From Chryseosolibacter sp964493505 (lineage in GTDB: Bacteria > Bacteroidota > Bacteroidia > Cytophagales > Cyclobacteriaceae), in contig CAZBNP010000007.1 of the NCBI GenBank assembly GCA_964493505.1, forward strand, positions 124,001 to 188,000: 64,000 bases of DNA. The letters are read 5' to 3'. Every line of letters starts with the position of its first letter. Position 1 is the stretch's first letter. Below are positions 1 to 8,450 of this stretch, piece after piece. The position numbers and the translations under genes were made by a program. The notes beneath the pieces are model-generated. The model was not told the DNA's origin. It made no database searches and saw only the letters and a program-made list of their open reading frames with translations.

Positions 1-3000
1 AAAATCGGCGTATTGCAACAATTGAGAACCCAACTCTTTTACTACCTGTCGGTAGTACATCCAGGTATGCCACGCATTACGCACTTCAAGCACGAGGTCT
101 CGTTGGTTCAACGCATCTCTTTCTTCCGCCAGCTGCACGTGATGCCTATTGATCCGTGCGCGCTGAACGTGTGCAGGAACACTCCCCAGGCTTTGCGTCA
201 CATCCAGCGAAGGATCGTGCTGATCGCTGTTGAGTTGTCCGTAGCGCAGGTCAATATCCGTCATCGGCAATTGTATCGCACTCTTCCGTTGAACCTTTTG
301 TCGCTCGATCTCAAGCGAGGATATTCTCATACGAGGATTCGTTTCGACAGCAATCCCGACTGCTTCCTCTTCCGTCAGGACTCGCGAGGGTCGCTCCTGC
401 GAAAAACCCGGAATACTGCATAGAAGCAAAAGTACGATCGTCAGTGACGGTCTGATTCGCCGCCGCGTGTTCCGCTCACGGTATTCTTCCATCGACTTAT
501 AGAGCACGGGGAGCACGACCAACGTCAGCAGCGTAGCGCTTACCAGTCCGCCGATCACAACGGTAGCCAGTGGCCGCTGCACTTCCGCACCCGCTGTATT
601 CGAGAGCGCCATGGGGAGAAACCCCAGCGCAGCAACCGAAGCTGTCATGACAACCGGACGCAGTCTGGTCATCCCCCCTCTGATGACGACATCTTTGAGA
701 CCACCGTGTACCTGGGCTTTCAACTCGTTGAAATAGCTGATAAGCACAATACCATTCAGCACCGCCACACCAAACAACGCGATAAAACCAACACCGGCGG
801 AAATACTGAACGGCAAATCCCGAAGCCACAAAGCAAAGACTCCTCCTATTGCCGAAAGGGGGACAGCGGCAAAAATAAGAAAGGCATACCGGAACGATCC
901 GAATGCGAAATAGAGCAGGATCACGATGAGCATCAACACGATCGGAATAGTGACCATGAAACGTTGCTTAGCTTTCTTAAGATTTTCGAAGTCGCCTCCA
1001 TACGTTATATGGTATCCGGGAGGAAGGTCAAGCTTGTCGCCGAGCGCGATCTGCACCTCGTTTACCAGGCTTTCAATATCTCTTCCCCGCACGTTTATCC
1101 CGAGCGTAATGCGTCGGCGTGCGTTTTCACGTGAGATTTGCGCGGGGCCGACCGATTCCGTTACCGAGACCAGTTCGGCTATGGGCACGAGTTGTCCGTA
1201 GCTGTCTTTTACAAAGAGGCCGTTCAGGTTGAACTTCGATCGTTGCTGTTTATTCAACCGCACCACCAGATCAAACTTTCTCTCTCCTTCAAACACAACT
1301 CCAGTGTGTTCTCCGGCAAACGCCGCGCGAATAACCGTGTTCAATGCCTCTACTGATATACCGCGCTGAGCCAGGCGCGGGCGATGATACCTGACCAGCA
1401 ACTGTGGCAACCCCTCTGTCTGTTCAACGACAACATCCGCCGCACCGGGAATGTCAGCTACAATGTCTGCCGCGATAACTGCCTGGTTGTGCAGGACATC
1501 GAGATCCTCTCCATATATCCGAACCGCCACATCAGTTTTCGACCCCGTCATCAACTCGTTAAACCTCAGTTGTATCGGTTGTGTAAAATCGAATGAGGCG
1601 CCGATGATCGCCGAAAGTTTCTCCTCCATCTTGTCCACGAGCTCTTCACGCGTTTCCGCTGACGTCCACTCGCTCTTCTCCTTCATCACAATCATAATGT
1701 CTGCGAGTTCAAAAGGCATCGGATCGGTGGGAACCTCAGCCGTACCGATCTTGGAAACCACCTGCCGGACTTCGGGAAAATTTTCAAGCAGAATGCGTTC
1801 GGCTTGTGTAGCGGTTCGCATACTTTCATCGAGCGATGTGCCAGCCGGCAACGTCATTTGCATGGCAATATCGCCTTCCTCCAGTTGGGGAATAAATACG
1901 CCTCCCAGGCGCGTGAAGACAAAAATACTTACCACGAAAAGAAGAGCGGATACCCCTACCGTAATCCGAGGATAAGCAAGAGCGCCGCGCAGGCAAGGTT
2001 CGTAAACACGTCGTAGAGCGCCGACAATGCGATCGGAAAAATTCTTTTTCAGACTGATCGTCCGGCCGAGCAAAAGCGCGGAGAGGGCAGGCACGTAGGT
2101 AACCGATAGGATAAGGGCACCGAGTATCGCAAAGCTTACCGTCTGCGCCATCGGGCGAAACATCTTGCCTTCAATGCCTGTCAGTGTCATGACAGGAATG
2201 AATACCACGATGATAATGAGCACACCAAACGCTGCAGTCCTGTAGATCGAAGAAGCAGACCGGACTACTACAGCATCCATCTCCGCCCGACTAAGTGTTT
2301 TACCTGCATGATAGACCACGAACGCATGTAACACGCCTTCCACAATGATAACCGCGCCGTCTACTACGATCCCAAAATCGAGCGCTCCCAGCGACATAAG
2401 ATTCGCCGAGACCCCAAAGAGATGCATCATGATAAAAGCAAAAAACAGAGACAGAGGGATAACGGAGGCAACTATGAGCCCCGCCCGCCAGTTGCCGAGC
2501 AAAAGTATCAGCACCACTATCACGATCAGCCCACCTTCCAGCAGATTGGTCATGATCGTCCGGGTGGTTCTACCGACAAGTTCAGACCGGTCGAGATAGG
2601 GTACAATACTGACACCCTTGGGCAATGATGCCTGAATCTCTTCTACCCGGCGATGGATATTGTCAAGTGTCTGCGAAGAGTTTGCGTTTTTGAGCATGAG
2701 CGTAATACCTCCGACCGCCTCTCCCTCGCCATTTTTTGTCATCGCACCATACCGCGGCGCATGGCCGTTTTCAATCGTCGCTACCTGCCTGAGCAAAACC
2801 GGCGTCCCCTCCTGCCGCACCACGATATTTCCGATGTCCTCCAAGTCCGCGACAACGCCTTCCGCACGTATATAGATAGCGTTGGGACCGCGATCCAGGT
2901 AGCTTCCACCGGTGTTCTGGTTGTTCGCCTTGAGTGCCGCAACCACGTCTGGAATAGTGAGACCAACGCTTCGGAGCCGCATGGGGTCAATCGTAACCTG

Positions 3001-3573
3001 AATCTGTTTCAGGTATCCGCCAAAACTGCTAACCTCCACCACACCTTCAATGCCGGACAATTGGCGCTTTACGATCCAGTCCTGAATCGTGCGCAGTTCC
3101 ATGGCGTCATACTCATGTTCAAATCCATCGTCTACAGCCAGCGTATATTGATAGATCTCGCCGAGTCCTGTAGTGATAGGCATCAGTCCAGGATGCCCCA
3201 TCCCTTCGGGAATATCCTCAGCGGCGATAGCGATCTGTTCGCTTACAAACTGCCGTGTGTCGGATATTGAAATGTCGTCTTCGAAGACAATTGTGACAAC
3301 TGAAAGTCCGTAGCGGGAAACTGACCGCAATTCAATAACACCCGGGAGGTTAGCCATGGAAACCTCAATCGGATAGGTGATGAATCGCTCTACTTCCTCC
3401 GCGCTTAGCGAAGGCGAGGTAGTGACAACCTGTACCTGATTGTTCGTGAGATCCGGTACCGCGTCTATCGGGATTTCATTCATAGCGAAGATCCCCCCGC
3501 CGATAATGGCAAGCGTGAAGATGGCAACTACGAACTTGTTGTGAACCGAAAATGATATTACTCGTTCAAACAT
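1..3573 (-). CDS. CusA/CzcA-type heavy-metal RND pump fused to a TolC-like outer-membrane factor (3' end outside window)
   Basis: The frame is open for all 1191 codons from ATG at 3573 to the window edge. Residues ~1-1030 are a full RND inner-membrane pump: N-terminal MFERVISFSV, and in TM4 the acidic signature DFGIVVDGAVIIVE (D399, D405, E412), which matches the proton-relay residues of CzcA-type pumps for divalent metals. After the last RND helix comes an Arg-rich stretch (RNTRRRIRP, ~1034-1042), a hydrophobic run (LTIVLLLLC, 1044-1052) and IPGFS|Q (Q1059), i.e. a signal-peptide-like element. It is followed by a TolC/CusC-like helical start (EEAVGIAVETNPRM) that runs off the window. Metal/proton antiport with an outer-membrane exit duct is the family role; which metal is not decided. 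The periplasmic adaptor gene is not in the window and may lie downstream. Fusions of this kind are, to my knowledge, known in Bacteroidota. Confidence is high for the family and the fusion frame. Confidence 0.93.
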   Translation of the reverse strand, partial: MFERVISFSVHNKFVVAIFTLAIIGGGIFAMNEIPIDAVPDLTNNQVQVVTTSPSLSAEEVERFITYPIEVSMANLPGVIELRSVSRYGLSVVTIVFEDDISISDTRQFVSEQIAIAAEDIPEGMGHPGLMPITTGLGEIYQYTLAVDDGFEHEYDAMELRTIQDWIVKRQLSGIEGVVEVSSFGGYLKQIQVTIDPMRLRSVGLTIPDVVAALKANNQNTGGSYLDRGPNAIYIRAEGVVADLEDIGNIVVRQEGTPVLLRQVATIENGHAPRYGAMTKNGEGEAVGGITLMLKNANSSQTLDNIHRRVEEIQASLPKGVSIVPYLDRSELVGRTTRTIMTNLLEGGLIVIVVLILLLGNWRAGLIVASVIPLSLFFAFIMMHLFGVSANLMSLGALDFGIVVDGAVIIVEGVLHAFVVYHAGKTLSRAEMDAVVVRSASSIYRTAAFGVLIIIVVFIPVMTLTGIEGKMFRPMAQTVSFAILGALILSVTYVPALSALLLGRTISLKKNFSDRIVGALRRVYEPCLRGALAYPRITVGVSALLFVVSIFVFTRLGGVFIPQLEEGDIAMQMTLPAGTSLDESMRTATQAERILLENFPEVRQVVSKIGTAEVPTDPMPFELADIMIVMKEKSEWTSAETREELVDKMEEKLSAIIGASFDFTQPIQLRFNELMTGSKTDVAVRIYGEDLDVLHNQAVIAADIVADIPGAADVVVEQTEGLPQLLVRYHRPRLAQRGISVEALNTVIRAAFAGEHTGVVFEGERKFDLVVRLNKQQRSKFNLNGLFVKDSYGQLVPIAELVSVTESVGPAQISRENARRRITLGINVRGRDIESLVNEVQIALGDKLDLPPGYHITYGGDFENLKKAKQRFMVTIPIVLMLIVILLYFAFGSFRYAFLIFAAVPLSAIGGVFALWLRDLPFSISAGVGFIALFGVAVLNGIVLISYFNELKAQVHGGLKDVVIRGGMTRLRPVVMTASVAALGFLPMALSNTAGAEVQRPLATVVIGGLVSATLLTLVVLPVLYKSMEEYRERNTRRRIRPSLTIVLLLLCSIPGFSQERPSRVLTEEEAVGIAVETNPRMRISSLEIERQKVQRKSAIQLPMTDIDLRYGQLNSDQHDPSLDVTQSLGSVPAHVQRARINRHHVQLAEERDALNQRDLVLEVRNAWHTWMYYRQVVKELGSQLLQYADF

Positions 3574-3691
3574 ATTGATTGATCATGATATGGAAATGGA
3601 GTCGACCCCCTGTCAGGCGGTAGCTGCCATCCGTTCAGAATAATGGATTGATTGGGGTGCTATGCACACCACAGAAGAAAAGATAAACAGT

Positions 3692-4087
3692 CTACCCGAC
3701 GGGGGGACCGCGGAAGGAGGTAGTGGAGGATAACGCTTGGTGCCGGGTCAATCCCGCGATACCCCCGTCGATAAACTCGGCGTGTACACCGGTCGCTGAA
3801 GCGGCAGTAATGGTAAATGTTAATGGGGGGAGATGCGCAATAAACCGGGATGAGAACTCAATCTCGGTATCGGCGTTCCTCTTGAAAATTTCAAGATGTC
3901 CCGTACCCAGGTCAGTGGAGAGTACCCTTAGTAAGAGATTGCTGTCTTCGAGGGAGAAAACACAATTATTGTGAACCAGGACGGCCTGCTCGTGGCTGAC
4001 CTGCGCATGATGGTGGGGCACCACAGTATGCAGCATCGCAATGCCGTACGCCAGAAGGATCAATATGAACCGGCCCCAGGATTTCAT
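3692..4087 (-). CDS. small exported His-rich protein upstream of the metal pump
   Basis: 131 residues from ATG 4087, chosen because it starts directly at a signal/anchor helix (MKSWGRFILILLAYGIAMLH) and lies 5 bp after a TAnnTTTG promoter box; the frame extends further upstream without sense. The N-terminal helix is followed by a His cluster (HTVVPHHHA) and more His residues (H at VSHEQ, VHNN). The rest looks like a small beta-rich soluble domain. It sits 118 bp upstream of the RND pump gene on the same strand, so a periplasmic metal-binding or metal-sensing helper is a reasonable inference. I recall similar small His-containing proteins near metal efflux genes in Bacteroidota but cannot name a family with certainty. 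Confidence 0.7.
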   Translation of the reverse strand: MKSWGRFILILLAYGIAMLHTVVPHHHAQVSHEQAVLVHNNCVFSLEDSNLLLRVLSTDLGTGHLEIFKRNADTEIEFSSRFIAHLPPLTFTITAASATGVHAEFIDGGIAGLTRHQALSSTTSFRGPPVG

Positions 4088-4092
4088 TCCCC

Positions 4093-4124
4093 CAAAGATA
4101 CAGCGAATGGCGGATAACATCCAA
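4093..4124 (-). promoter_or_regulatory. Bacteroidota-type promoter of the metal-efflux operon
   Basis: On the minus strand, TATCTTTG (4100-4093) matches the Bacteroidota -7 box TAnnTTTG exactly, with TTG at 4124-4122 after a 21 bp spacer. The box ends 5 bp before the ATG at 4087, so transcription would begin at or next to the start codon. Confidence 0.55.
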
Positions 4125-4136
4125 ATAGCCGGTGTC

Positions 4137-4154
4137 TGTAGATTTGAATCTACA
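4137..4154. promoter_or_regulatory. perfect 8-2-8 palindrome upstream of the metal-efflux promoter
   Basis: TGTAGATT and AATCTACA separated by TG. It lies just upstream of the -33 region of the promoter at 4093-4124 and is flanked by CCGGT/ACCGG, which extends the symmetry with a 3-base bulge. Its position fits an activator or metal-sensor operator. No regulator gene is in view. Confidence 0.45.
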
Positions 4155-4282
4155 ACCGGTACTGCAAACGGCTTCTTTTGAGGGTGGTATAAAGATTTCC
4201 GTAGATAAGGCCGGGCATATAAGCACCGCCGGTAATCGGGAAACCGGAAATTTTCCCGCATTATAAATTAAACTACTGAATT

Positions 4283-4450
4283 ATGTTACGTTGGTCAATT
4301 ACATTCTTTGTCATCGCCATCATAGCTGCGATCTTCGGCTTCGGTGGTATCGCGGCAGGTGCGGCATCAATCGCGAAAGTGTTGTTCTTCATTTTTCTGG
4401 CGCTCTTCATTATCACCATACTGTTTGGCGCCAGTCTTTTCAAAAAATGA
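4283..4450 (+). CDS. DUF1328 (YtjA) family small membrane protein
   Basis: 55 residues starting MLRWSITFFVIAII, with two hydrophobic helices separated by a Gly/Ala-rich turn (FGFGGIAAGAASIAK) and ending LFKK. The length, the MLRW start and the GIA-GAA-IAK motif fit the DUF1328 family of short inner-membrane proteins. In other bacteria these are often induced by stress, but their biochemical role is unknown. It is divergent from the His-rich protein/metal pump operon and not obviously linked to it. Confidence 0.85.
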   Translation: MLRWSITFFVIAIIAAIFGFGGIAAGAASIAKVLFFIFLALFIITILFGASLFKK

Positions 4451-4496
4451 TCAAAGCCCCTGCGTCACAACCGGAACAGGTTGTGGCGTGGGGACC

Positions 4497-5459
4497 TTAT
4501 CCTTCCAGGCGACAAAAATTGTCCATACCCAGGTGTATGAGCGCATCTCCCGCATTGATTACAGGACCGTTGTTTAGTCCGATGATATAACCTGTCTGTG
4601 TTGTTTTTACTTCCTCTTTGAATTCACCAAACGGGTCGGTGATAGTGCCAACCCATTCTCCGCGGTGAACGAGTTGTCCGCTTTGCACATTAGGTTGAAA
4701 GAGGCCGGCGTGTTTTGCCCGTATCCAGGAAGTATTCCAGATGACACGATTGGGTTCAGCGGGTTCGGGAGCGTTGGCAATCATACCCAGGTGCTTCATC
4801 AGCCGCAACGTACCGGAAAGTCCTTCTTCAATAGCATGAGCATCGAACCTCAGGGATTCGCCACCTTCATATACAATGATCCGTTTGCCTTTGCGCGATG
4901 CCTCTCGCCTGAGCGAGTTGGGCCGGAAGGGCATATCGATCGTAAAGGGAGCGCCGAAGGCATTTGCGAGCTCAAGATTCTTCCCGTCTCTCAATACAGC
5001 ACGCACCTGCGGGTAGTTGGAGCGCATAGCTCCGCCAGTATGGAAATCCACGCCACAGTCGATGGCCGGTATTACATCATGCATAAGGTAATAGGCCACG
5101 CGGCTCGCAAGTGAACCTGTTCTTCGTCCGGGAAATGAGCGATTGACATCCTTGCCGTCGGGAACCTCACGCGAATAGTTAAGGAATCCGTACACATTGA
5201 TAACCGGCATACAGACCACTGTTCCACGTATGACCTTGTGCAACCCGCGGTCGAGGATTCGCCGCACAATTTCCATCCCATTCAGTTCATCGCCATGCAT
5301 ACCCGCAATCAATGCCAGAACAGGCCCGTCCTCCGATCCACGCGAAACATAGATCGGCGTATCGATCAGGGTGTGGGACGGCAGTCTTGCAATGTTAATA
5401 TTGATCTCCCTGAATTCACCCGGCTCAATCTCATGATTAGCAACGATCAGCTTTTTCAA
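4497..5459 (-). CDS. succinylglutamate desuccinylase/aspartoacylase (AstE/ASPA) family metallohydrolase
   Basis: 320 residues. The zinc-ligand motif GMHGDELNG (~53-61, His and Glu) and a later third ligand in DFHTGG are intact, as are the family Arg/Asn residues (VNRSFPG). The C-terminal third looks like the beta-barrel domain of this family (WVGTITDPFGEF). Members remove acyl groups from amino acids; the substrate cannot be read from sequence. It is last of three minus-strand genes after a RimB-like protease and rimK, an association known elsewhere. I infer a role in trimming or recycling glutamate chains or peptides made by the RimK ligase; this is not proven. Confidence 0.85.
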   Translation of the reverse strand: MKKLIVANHEIEPGEFREININIARLPSHTLIDTPIYVSRGSEDGPVLALIAGMHGDELNGMEIVRRILDRGLHKVIRGTVVCMPVINVYGFLNYSREVPDGKDVNRSFPGRRTGSLASRVAYYLMHDVIPAIDCGVDFHTGGAMRSNYPQVRAVLRDGKNLELANAFGAPFTIDMPFRPNSLRREASRKGKRIIVYEGGESLRFDAHAIEEGLSGTLRLMKHLGMIANAPEPAEPNRVIWNTSWIRAKHAGLFQPNVQSGQLVHRGEWVGTITDPFGEFKEEVKTTQTGYIIGLNNGPVINAGDALIHLGMDNFCRLEG

Positions 5460-5556
5460 AACTATACAGATTTAAGATTCAAGATTCAAAATTCAGAGTC
5501 TTCCTCCTAATCCTGAACCTTGAATCTCAAACCCTGAACCCTTGAATTTTGCGTGA
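5460..5556. repeat. degenerate short repeats in the rimK downstream spacer
   Basis: The 97 bp spacer is built from near-repeats of gattcaa/aattca and (c)cctgaacc/ttgaatc. Similar low-complexity wording recurs in other spacers of this window (13285-13325, 18280-18330, 33775-33825, 45100-45135). It shows no coding potential and no terminator hairpin. Confidence 0.5.
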
Positions 5557-6465
5557 TTATGCATTGACGGTATCCCGCTGGATCTTGTGTTTACCCGCAA
5601 ATTTCTCCACAAAGTCGTAGATCCTGCCCGCGATATCGACCTTGGTTGCGCCCTCGATCCCTTCGAGGCCGGGCGAGGAATTGACCTCCAGAATGAGCGG
5701 TCCGCGATTTGAGGGCAGCATATCGACACCTGCCACACCGAGCCCCATCTTCCTTGCCGCCATCAGCGCGGCCGCCTTCTCCTGCTTACTCAACTTCACC
5801 ACACTGGCGGTGCCTCCGCGGTGAAGATTGGACCTGAACTCCCCCTCCTTAGCCTGCCTGCGCATCGCGCCGACCACTTCATTGTTAACCACAAATGCCC
5901 GTATGTCGGCTCCCTTTGCCTCCTTGATAAACTCCTGGATAATAATACGCGCATGAATGCCATGAAAAGCTTCGACGATCGACTTCGCAACCTTCTTGGT
6001 CTCCGCCATCACCACACCAAGCCCCTGCGTGCCTTCCAGTAGTTTAATGACTACCGGCGCACCGCCCACAGCTTCAACAATACCTTCGGTGTCCCGCGAA
6101 TAATCCATAAAAATTGTCTTCGGTAACCCCAGGCCTGCACGCGACAATATCTGTAAACTGCGTAATTTGTCGCGCGAGCGAATAAGAGCTTGGGATTCCA
6201 CCGCTGTAAAGACCTTCATCATCTCAAACTGCCGGATCACAGCAGCGCCGTAGAACGTCACCGATGCCCCGACACGGGGAATGACCGCATCAAAATAGTC
6301 GAGACGTCTGCCGTGATAGAGCACCATCGGGTTTTTCTTTTCAATGAAGAGCACGCATTTCATGTGGTCGATGATCTCGACGTGATGCCCCCTCTCTTCT
6401 CCAGCTTGTTTTAAACGCTTCGTAGAATAGAGTGACGGGTTCCTGGAGAGAATTGCGATATTCAT
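5557..6465 (-). CDS. rimK: RimK-type ATP-grasp glutamate ligase
   Basis: 302 residues starting MNIAILSRNPSLYSTKRL. It carries the ATP-grasp features of RimK: VIKLLEGTQGLGV (P-loop-like), IIQEFIKEAKGADIRAFVV and the metal-binding LILEVNSSPGLEGIE. RimK adds glutamate residues to the C-terminus of ribosomal protein S6 in E. coli and can form poly-glutamate. The gene is 14 bp downstream of a RimB-like protease gene and upstream of an AstE/ASPA hydrolase, all on the minus strand, which argues for one transcription unit. The length is normal for the family. Confidence 0.93.
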   Translation of the reverse strand: MNIAILSRNPSLYSTKRLKQAGEERGHHVEIIDHMKCVLFIEKKNPMVLYHGRRLDYFDAVIPRVGASVTFYGAAVIRQFEMMKVFTAVESQALIRSRDKLRSLQILSRAGLGLPKTIFMDYSRDTEGIVEAVGGAPVVIKLLEGTQGLGVVMAETKKVAKSIVEAFHGIHARIIIQEFIKEAKGADIRAFVVNNEVVGAMRRQAKEGEFRSNLHRGGTASVVKLSKQEKAAALMAARKMGLGVAGVDMLPSNRGPLILEVNSSPGLEGIEGATKVDIAGRIYDFVEKFAGKHKIQRDTVNA

Positions 6466-6479
6466 ATTAAATATGGTGA

Positions 6480-6926
6480 CTATTTTTTTGAACGAACAGC
6501 GGCGCGGGCTTTCCGCTTCTGCCGGAATGACACGTTTCTTTTGGAAACATCAATCAAAAAACGATTGTGTAAAATTTTGCGCCCGATCAAAATGGGAAAT
6601 TTCAGCGATCCCCGGTTAGACAACGAAAATTCAGTGGTAATCACCTCATCCAGAATAGTTACGGCGGTAACAATAACAAACCGGTTCTCGATCTCGCCAA
6701 ACGAATTCTTGATCTTCCTCTTCTCAAACTTCTCAAAAACGAACTTCATCCCCGTGAATTCGGGATGCTCCTCATCGAGCAGGATAAACTCAAGTTTCCC
6801 GTCGACTACTTCCGCTTTCAGACAATGCAGACTGCATGTGTATGCGCCGGTATCAATCTTTGCATGAATGTTATTCAAGCCCAGTTCCGGTAGGTCAACC
6901 CGGTCATATCGCCCCAAAATTTGCAT
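6480..6926 (-). CDS. RimB-like retropepsin-type protease (former 'ATP-dependent zinc protease' family)
   Basis: 148 residues. The aspartic-protease-like motif AKIDTGAYTCSLH (D-T-G-A, ~22-34) and the later SLKFPILIGRKIL strand match the family found next to rimK and RimB in proteobacteria. The DTGA motif is that of a retropepsin fold, active as a dimer. The gene begins the minus-strand trio with rimK and the AstE/ASPA-like hydrolase. In Pseudomonas, RimB cleaves glutamate-modified S6; the same role is inferred here. The Lys/Arg-rich C-terminus (RQKRKARAAVRSKK) could contact ribosomal RNA. Confidence 0.85.
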   Translation of the reverse strand: MQILGRYDRVDLPELGLNNIHAKIDTGAYTCSLHCLKAEVVDGKLEFILLDEEHPEFTGMKFVFEKFEKRKIKNSFGEIENRFVIVTAVTILDEVITTEFSLSNRGSLKFPILIGRKILHNRFLIDVSKRNVSFRQKRKARAAVRSKK

Positions 6927-6952
6927 GCACTGATTTTTAATAAATATAAACC

Positions 6953-6978
6953 AAAAAAAGCCCCGCCGAAGCAGAGCT
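6953..6978 (-). terminator. rho-independent terminator after ffh
   Basis: Read on the minus strand, an 8 bp stem (AGCTCTGC / GCGGGGCT, two G-U pairs) closes a TTCG tetraloop and is followed by seven T residues. It lies about 30 bp past the ffh stop and before the RimB-like gene. Confidence 0.75.
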
Positions 6979-7009
6979 CTTTCAATATATTTTTACCTGT
7001 CTTTACCCG

Positions 7010-8341
7010 TTACCGGCCAAATGGATTTATGGCAGAAAGTGCTCTTTTTCCACCCCCCATCTTGTTCATCGTTTTCATCATTTTGCGCATTTCCGAAAAC
7101 TGTTTGAGCAGGTTGTTTACCTCCTGTACGGTACGTCCACTTCCTTTGGCAATACGCGCCTTACGGCTTCCGCTGATCAACTCCGGATTCTCCCGTTCCG
7201 CCATCGTCATCGACCGGATGATTGCCTCTATAGGCTTAAATGAATTATCGTCGATATCGGCTCCTTTCAGCGCTTTTCCTACGCCAGGAATCATTCCCAA
7301 AAGGTCCTTCATATTCCCCATCTTCTTCACTTGCTGCAGCTGCTGAAGGAAATCGTTGAAGTCGAATTGGTTCTTCCTTATCTTTTTGGAGAGACGCTGT
7401 GCTTCGTCTTCATCGTAAGCCTGCTGGGCCCGTTCCACGAGAGAGATCACATCGCCCATCCCGAGGATCCTGCTGGCCATCCGATCGGGATAGAAGCGGT
7501 CAATCTCTTCCATCTTCTCGCCGGTGCTGATAAACTTGATCGGTTTATCTACGACGCGGCGAATTGACAATGCCGCTCCACCCCGGGTGTCGCCGTCCAG
7601 CTTTGTCAGCACAACACCGTCGAAGTTCAGGCGCTCGTTAAACGTCCGCGCTGTATTGACAGCGTCCTGGCCCGTCATAGAATCGACTACAAAGAGCGTC
7701 TCCGACGGCTTCAAAACCTCCTTCAGCCGCGCGATTTCGTTCATCATCTCCTCGTCCACGGCCAGACGACCGGCCGTATCGACTACAACAACCTTGTGAT
7801 TGTTGTTTCTGGCGTGCTCTATCGCCGCCTTTGCAATCTTCACGGCATCCTTGTTCTCAGGTTCGGCATACACCTCCACACCAACCTGCTCACCGAGTAC
7901 TTTCAACTGATCTATGGCGGCAGGACGGTAGATGTCGCATGCTGTGAGCAGAACCTTTCTTCCCTGCTTTTTCAGATATAATGCGAGCTTTCCGGAAAAT
8001 GTGGTCTTACCCGACCCCTGCAACCCCGAAATCAGGATAACAGCCGGGTTTCCTTCGATCCGGATATCTTCACTCCGGCCTCCCATCAGCGAGGTGAGCT
8101 CGTCGCTGGTAATCTTTGTCAGTAACTGGCCGGGAGAGATCGCAGTGATCACATCCTGCCCCAGAGCCTTTTCGCGGATATCGTCGGTAACCTCCTTCGC
8201 AACTTTGTAGTTCACGTCGGCGTCAATCAGCGCCTTTCGGATCTCCTTGACAGTGGACGCCACGTTTATCTCCGTGATCTTTCCCTGCCCTTTCAGGGTC
8301 TGGAACGCTTTTTCCAGCTTAAAACTCAGATTATCGAACAT
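7010..8341 (-). CDS. ffh: signal recognition particle protein Ffh (SRP54)
   Basis: 443 residues. The N domain is followed by a G domain with GLQGSGKTTFSGKLA (G1), DIYRPAAIDQL, VDTAGR (G3) and TKLDGDTRGG (G4). The Met-rich M domain that binds signal peptides and 4.5S RNA closes the protein (MKTMNKMGGGKRALSAINPFGR). It targets ribosomes making membrane proteins to FtsY and SecYEG. The length and motif order are standard. It is followed by a clear terminator and preceded, on the same strand, by moaE across a 109 bp gap. Confidence 0.97.
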   Translation of the reverse strand: MFDNLSFKLEKAFQTLKGQGKITEINVASTVKEIRKALIDADVNYKVAKEVTDDIREKALGQDVITAISPGQLLTKITSDELTSLMGGRSEDIRIEGNPAVILISGLQGSGKTTFSGKLALYLKKQGRKVLLTACDIYRPAAIDQLKVLGEQVGVEVYAEPENKDAVKIAKAAIEHARNNNHKVVVVDTAGRLAVDEEMMNEIARLKEVLKPSETLFVVDSMTGQDAVNTARTFNERLNFDGVVLTKLDGDTRGGAALSIRRVVDKPIKFISTGEKMEEIDRFYPDRMASRILGMGDVISLVERAQQAYDEDEAQRLSKKIRKNQFDFNDFLQQLQQVKKMGNMKDLLGMIPGVGKALKGADIDDNSFKPIEAIIRSMTMAERENPELISGSRKARIAKGSGRTVQEVNNLLKQFSEMRKMMKTMNKMGGGKRALSAINPFGR

Positions 8342-8450
8342 AGCAATGGTAAACTTAAAAAATTGTGAATATCCGGATCGGCTGCCCGCAGACTAGCAAA
8401 TTCGGGTTGCAAAGCTAACCAGAACTGATGTGTTTAAGAAAATCTGAACA

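Noticed and set aside
5460..5556. Possible CRISPR or tandem repeat in the rimK downstream spacer
   Set aside because: Units are short and degenerate with no regular spacers; no cas genes in the window.
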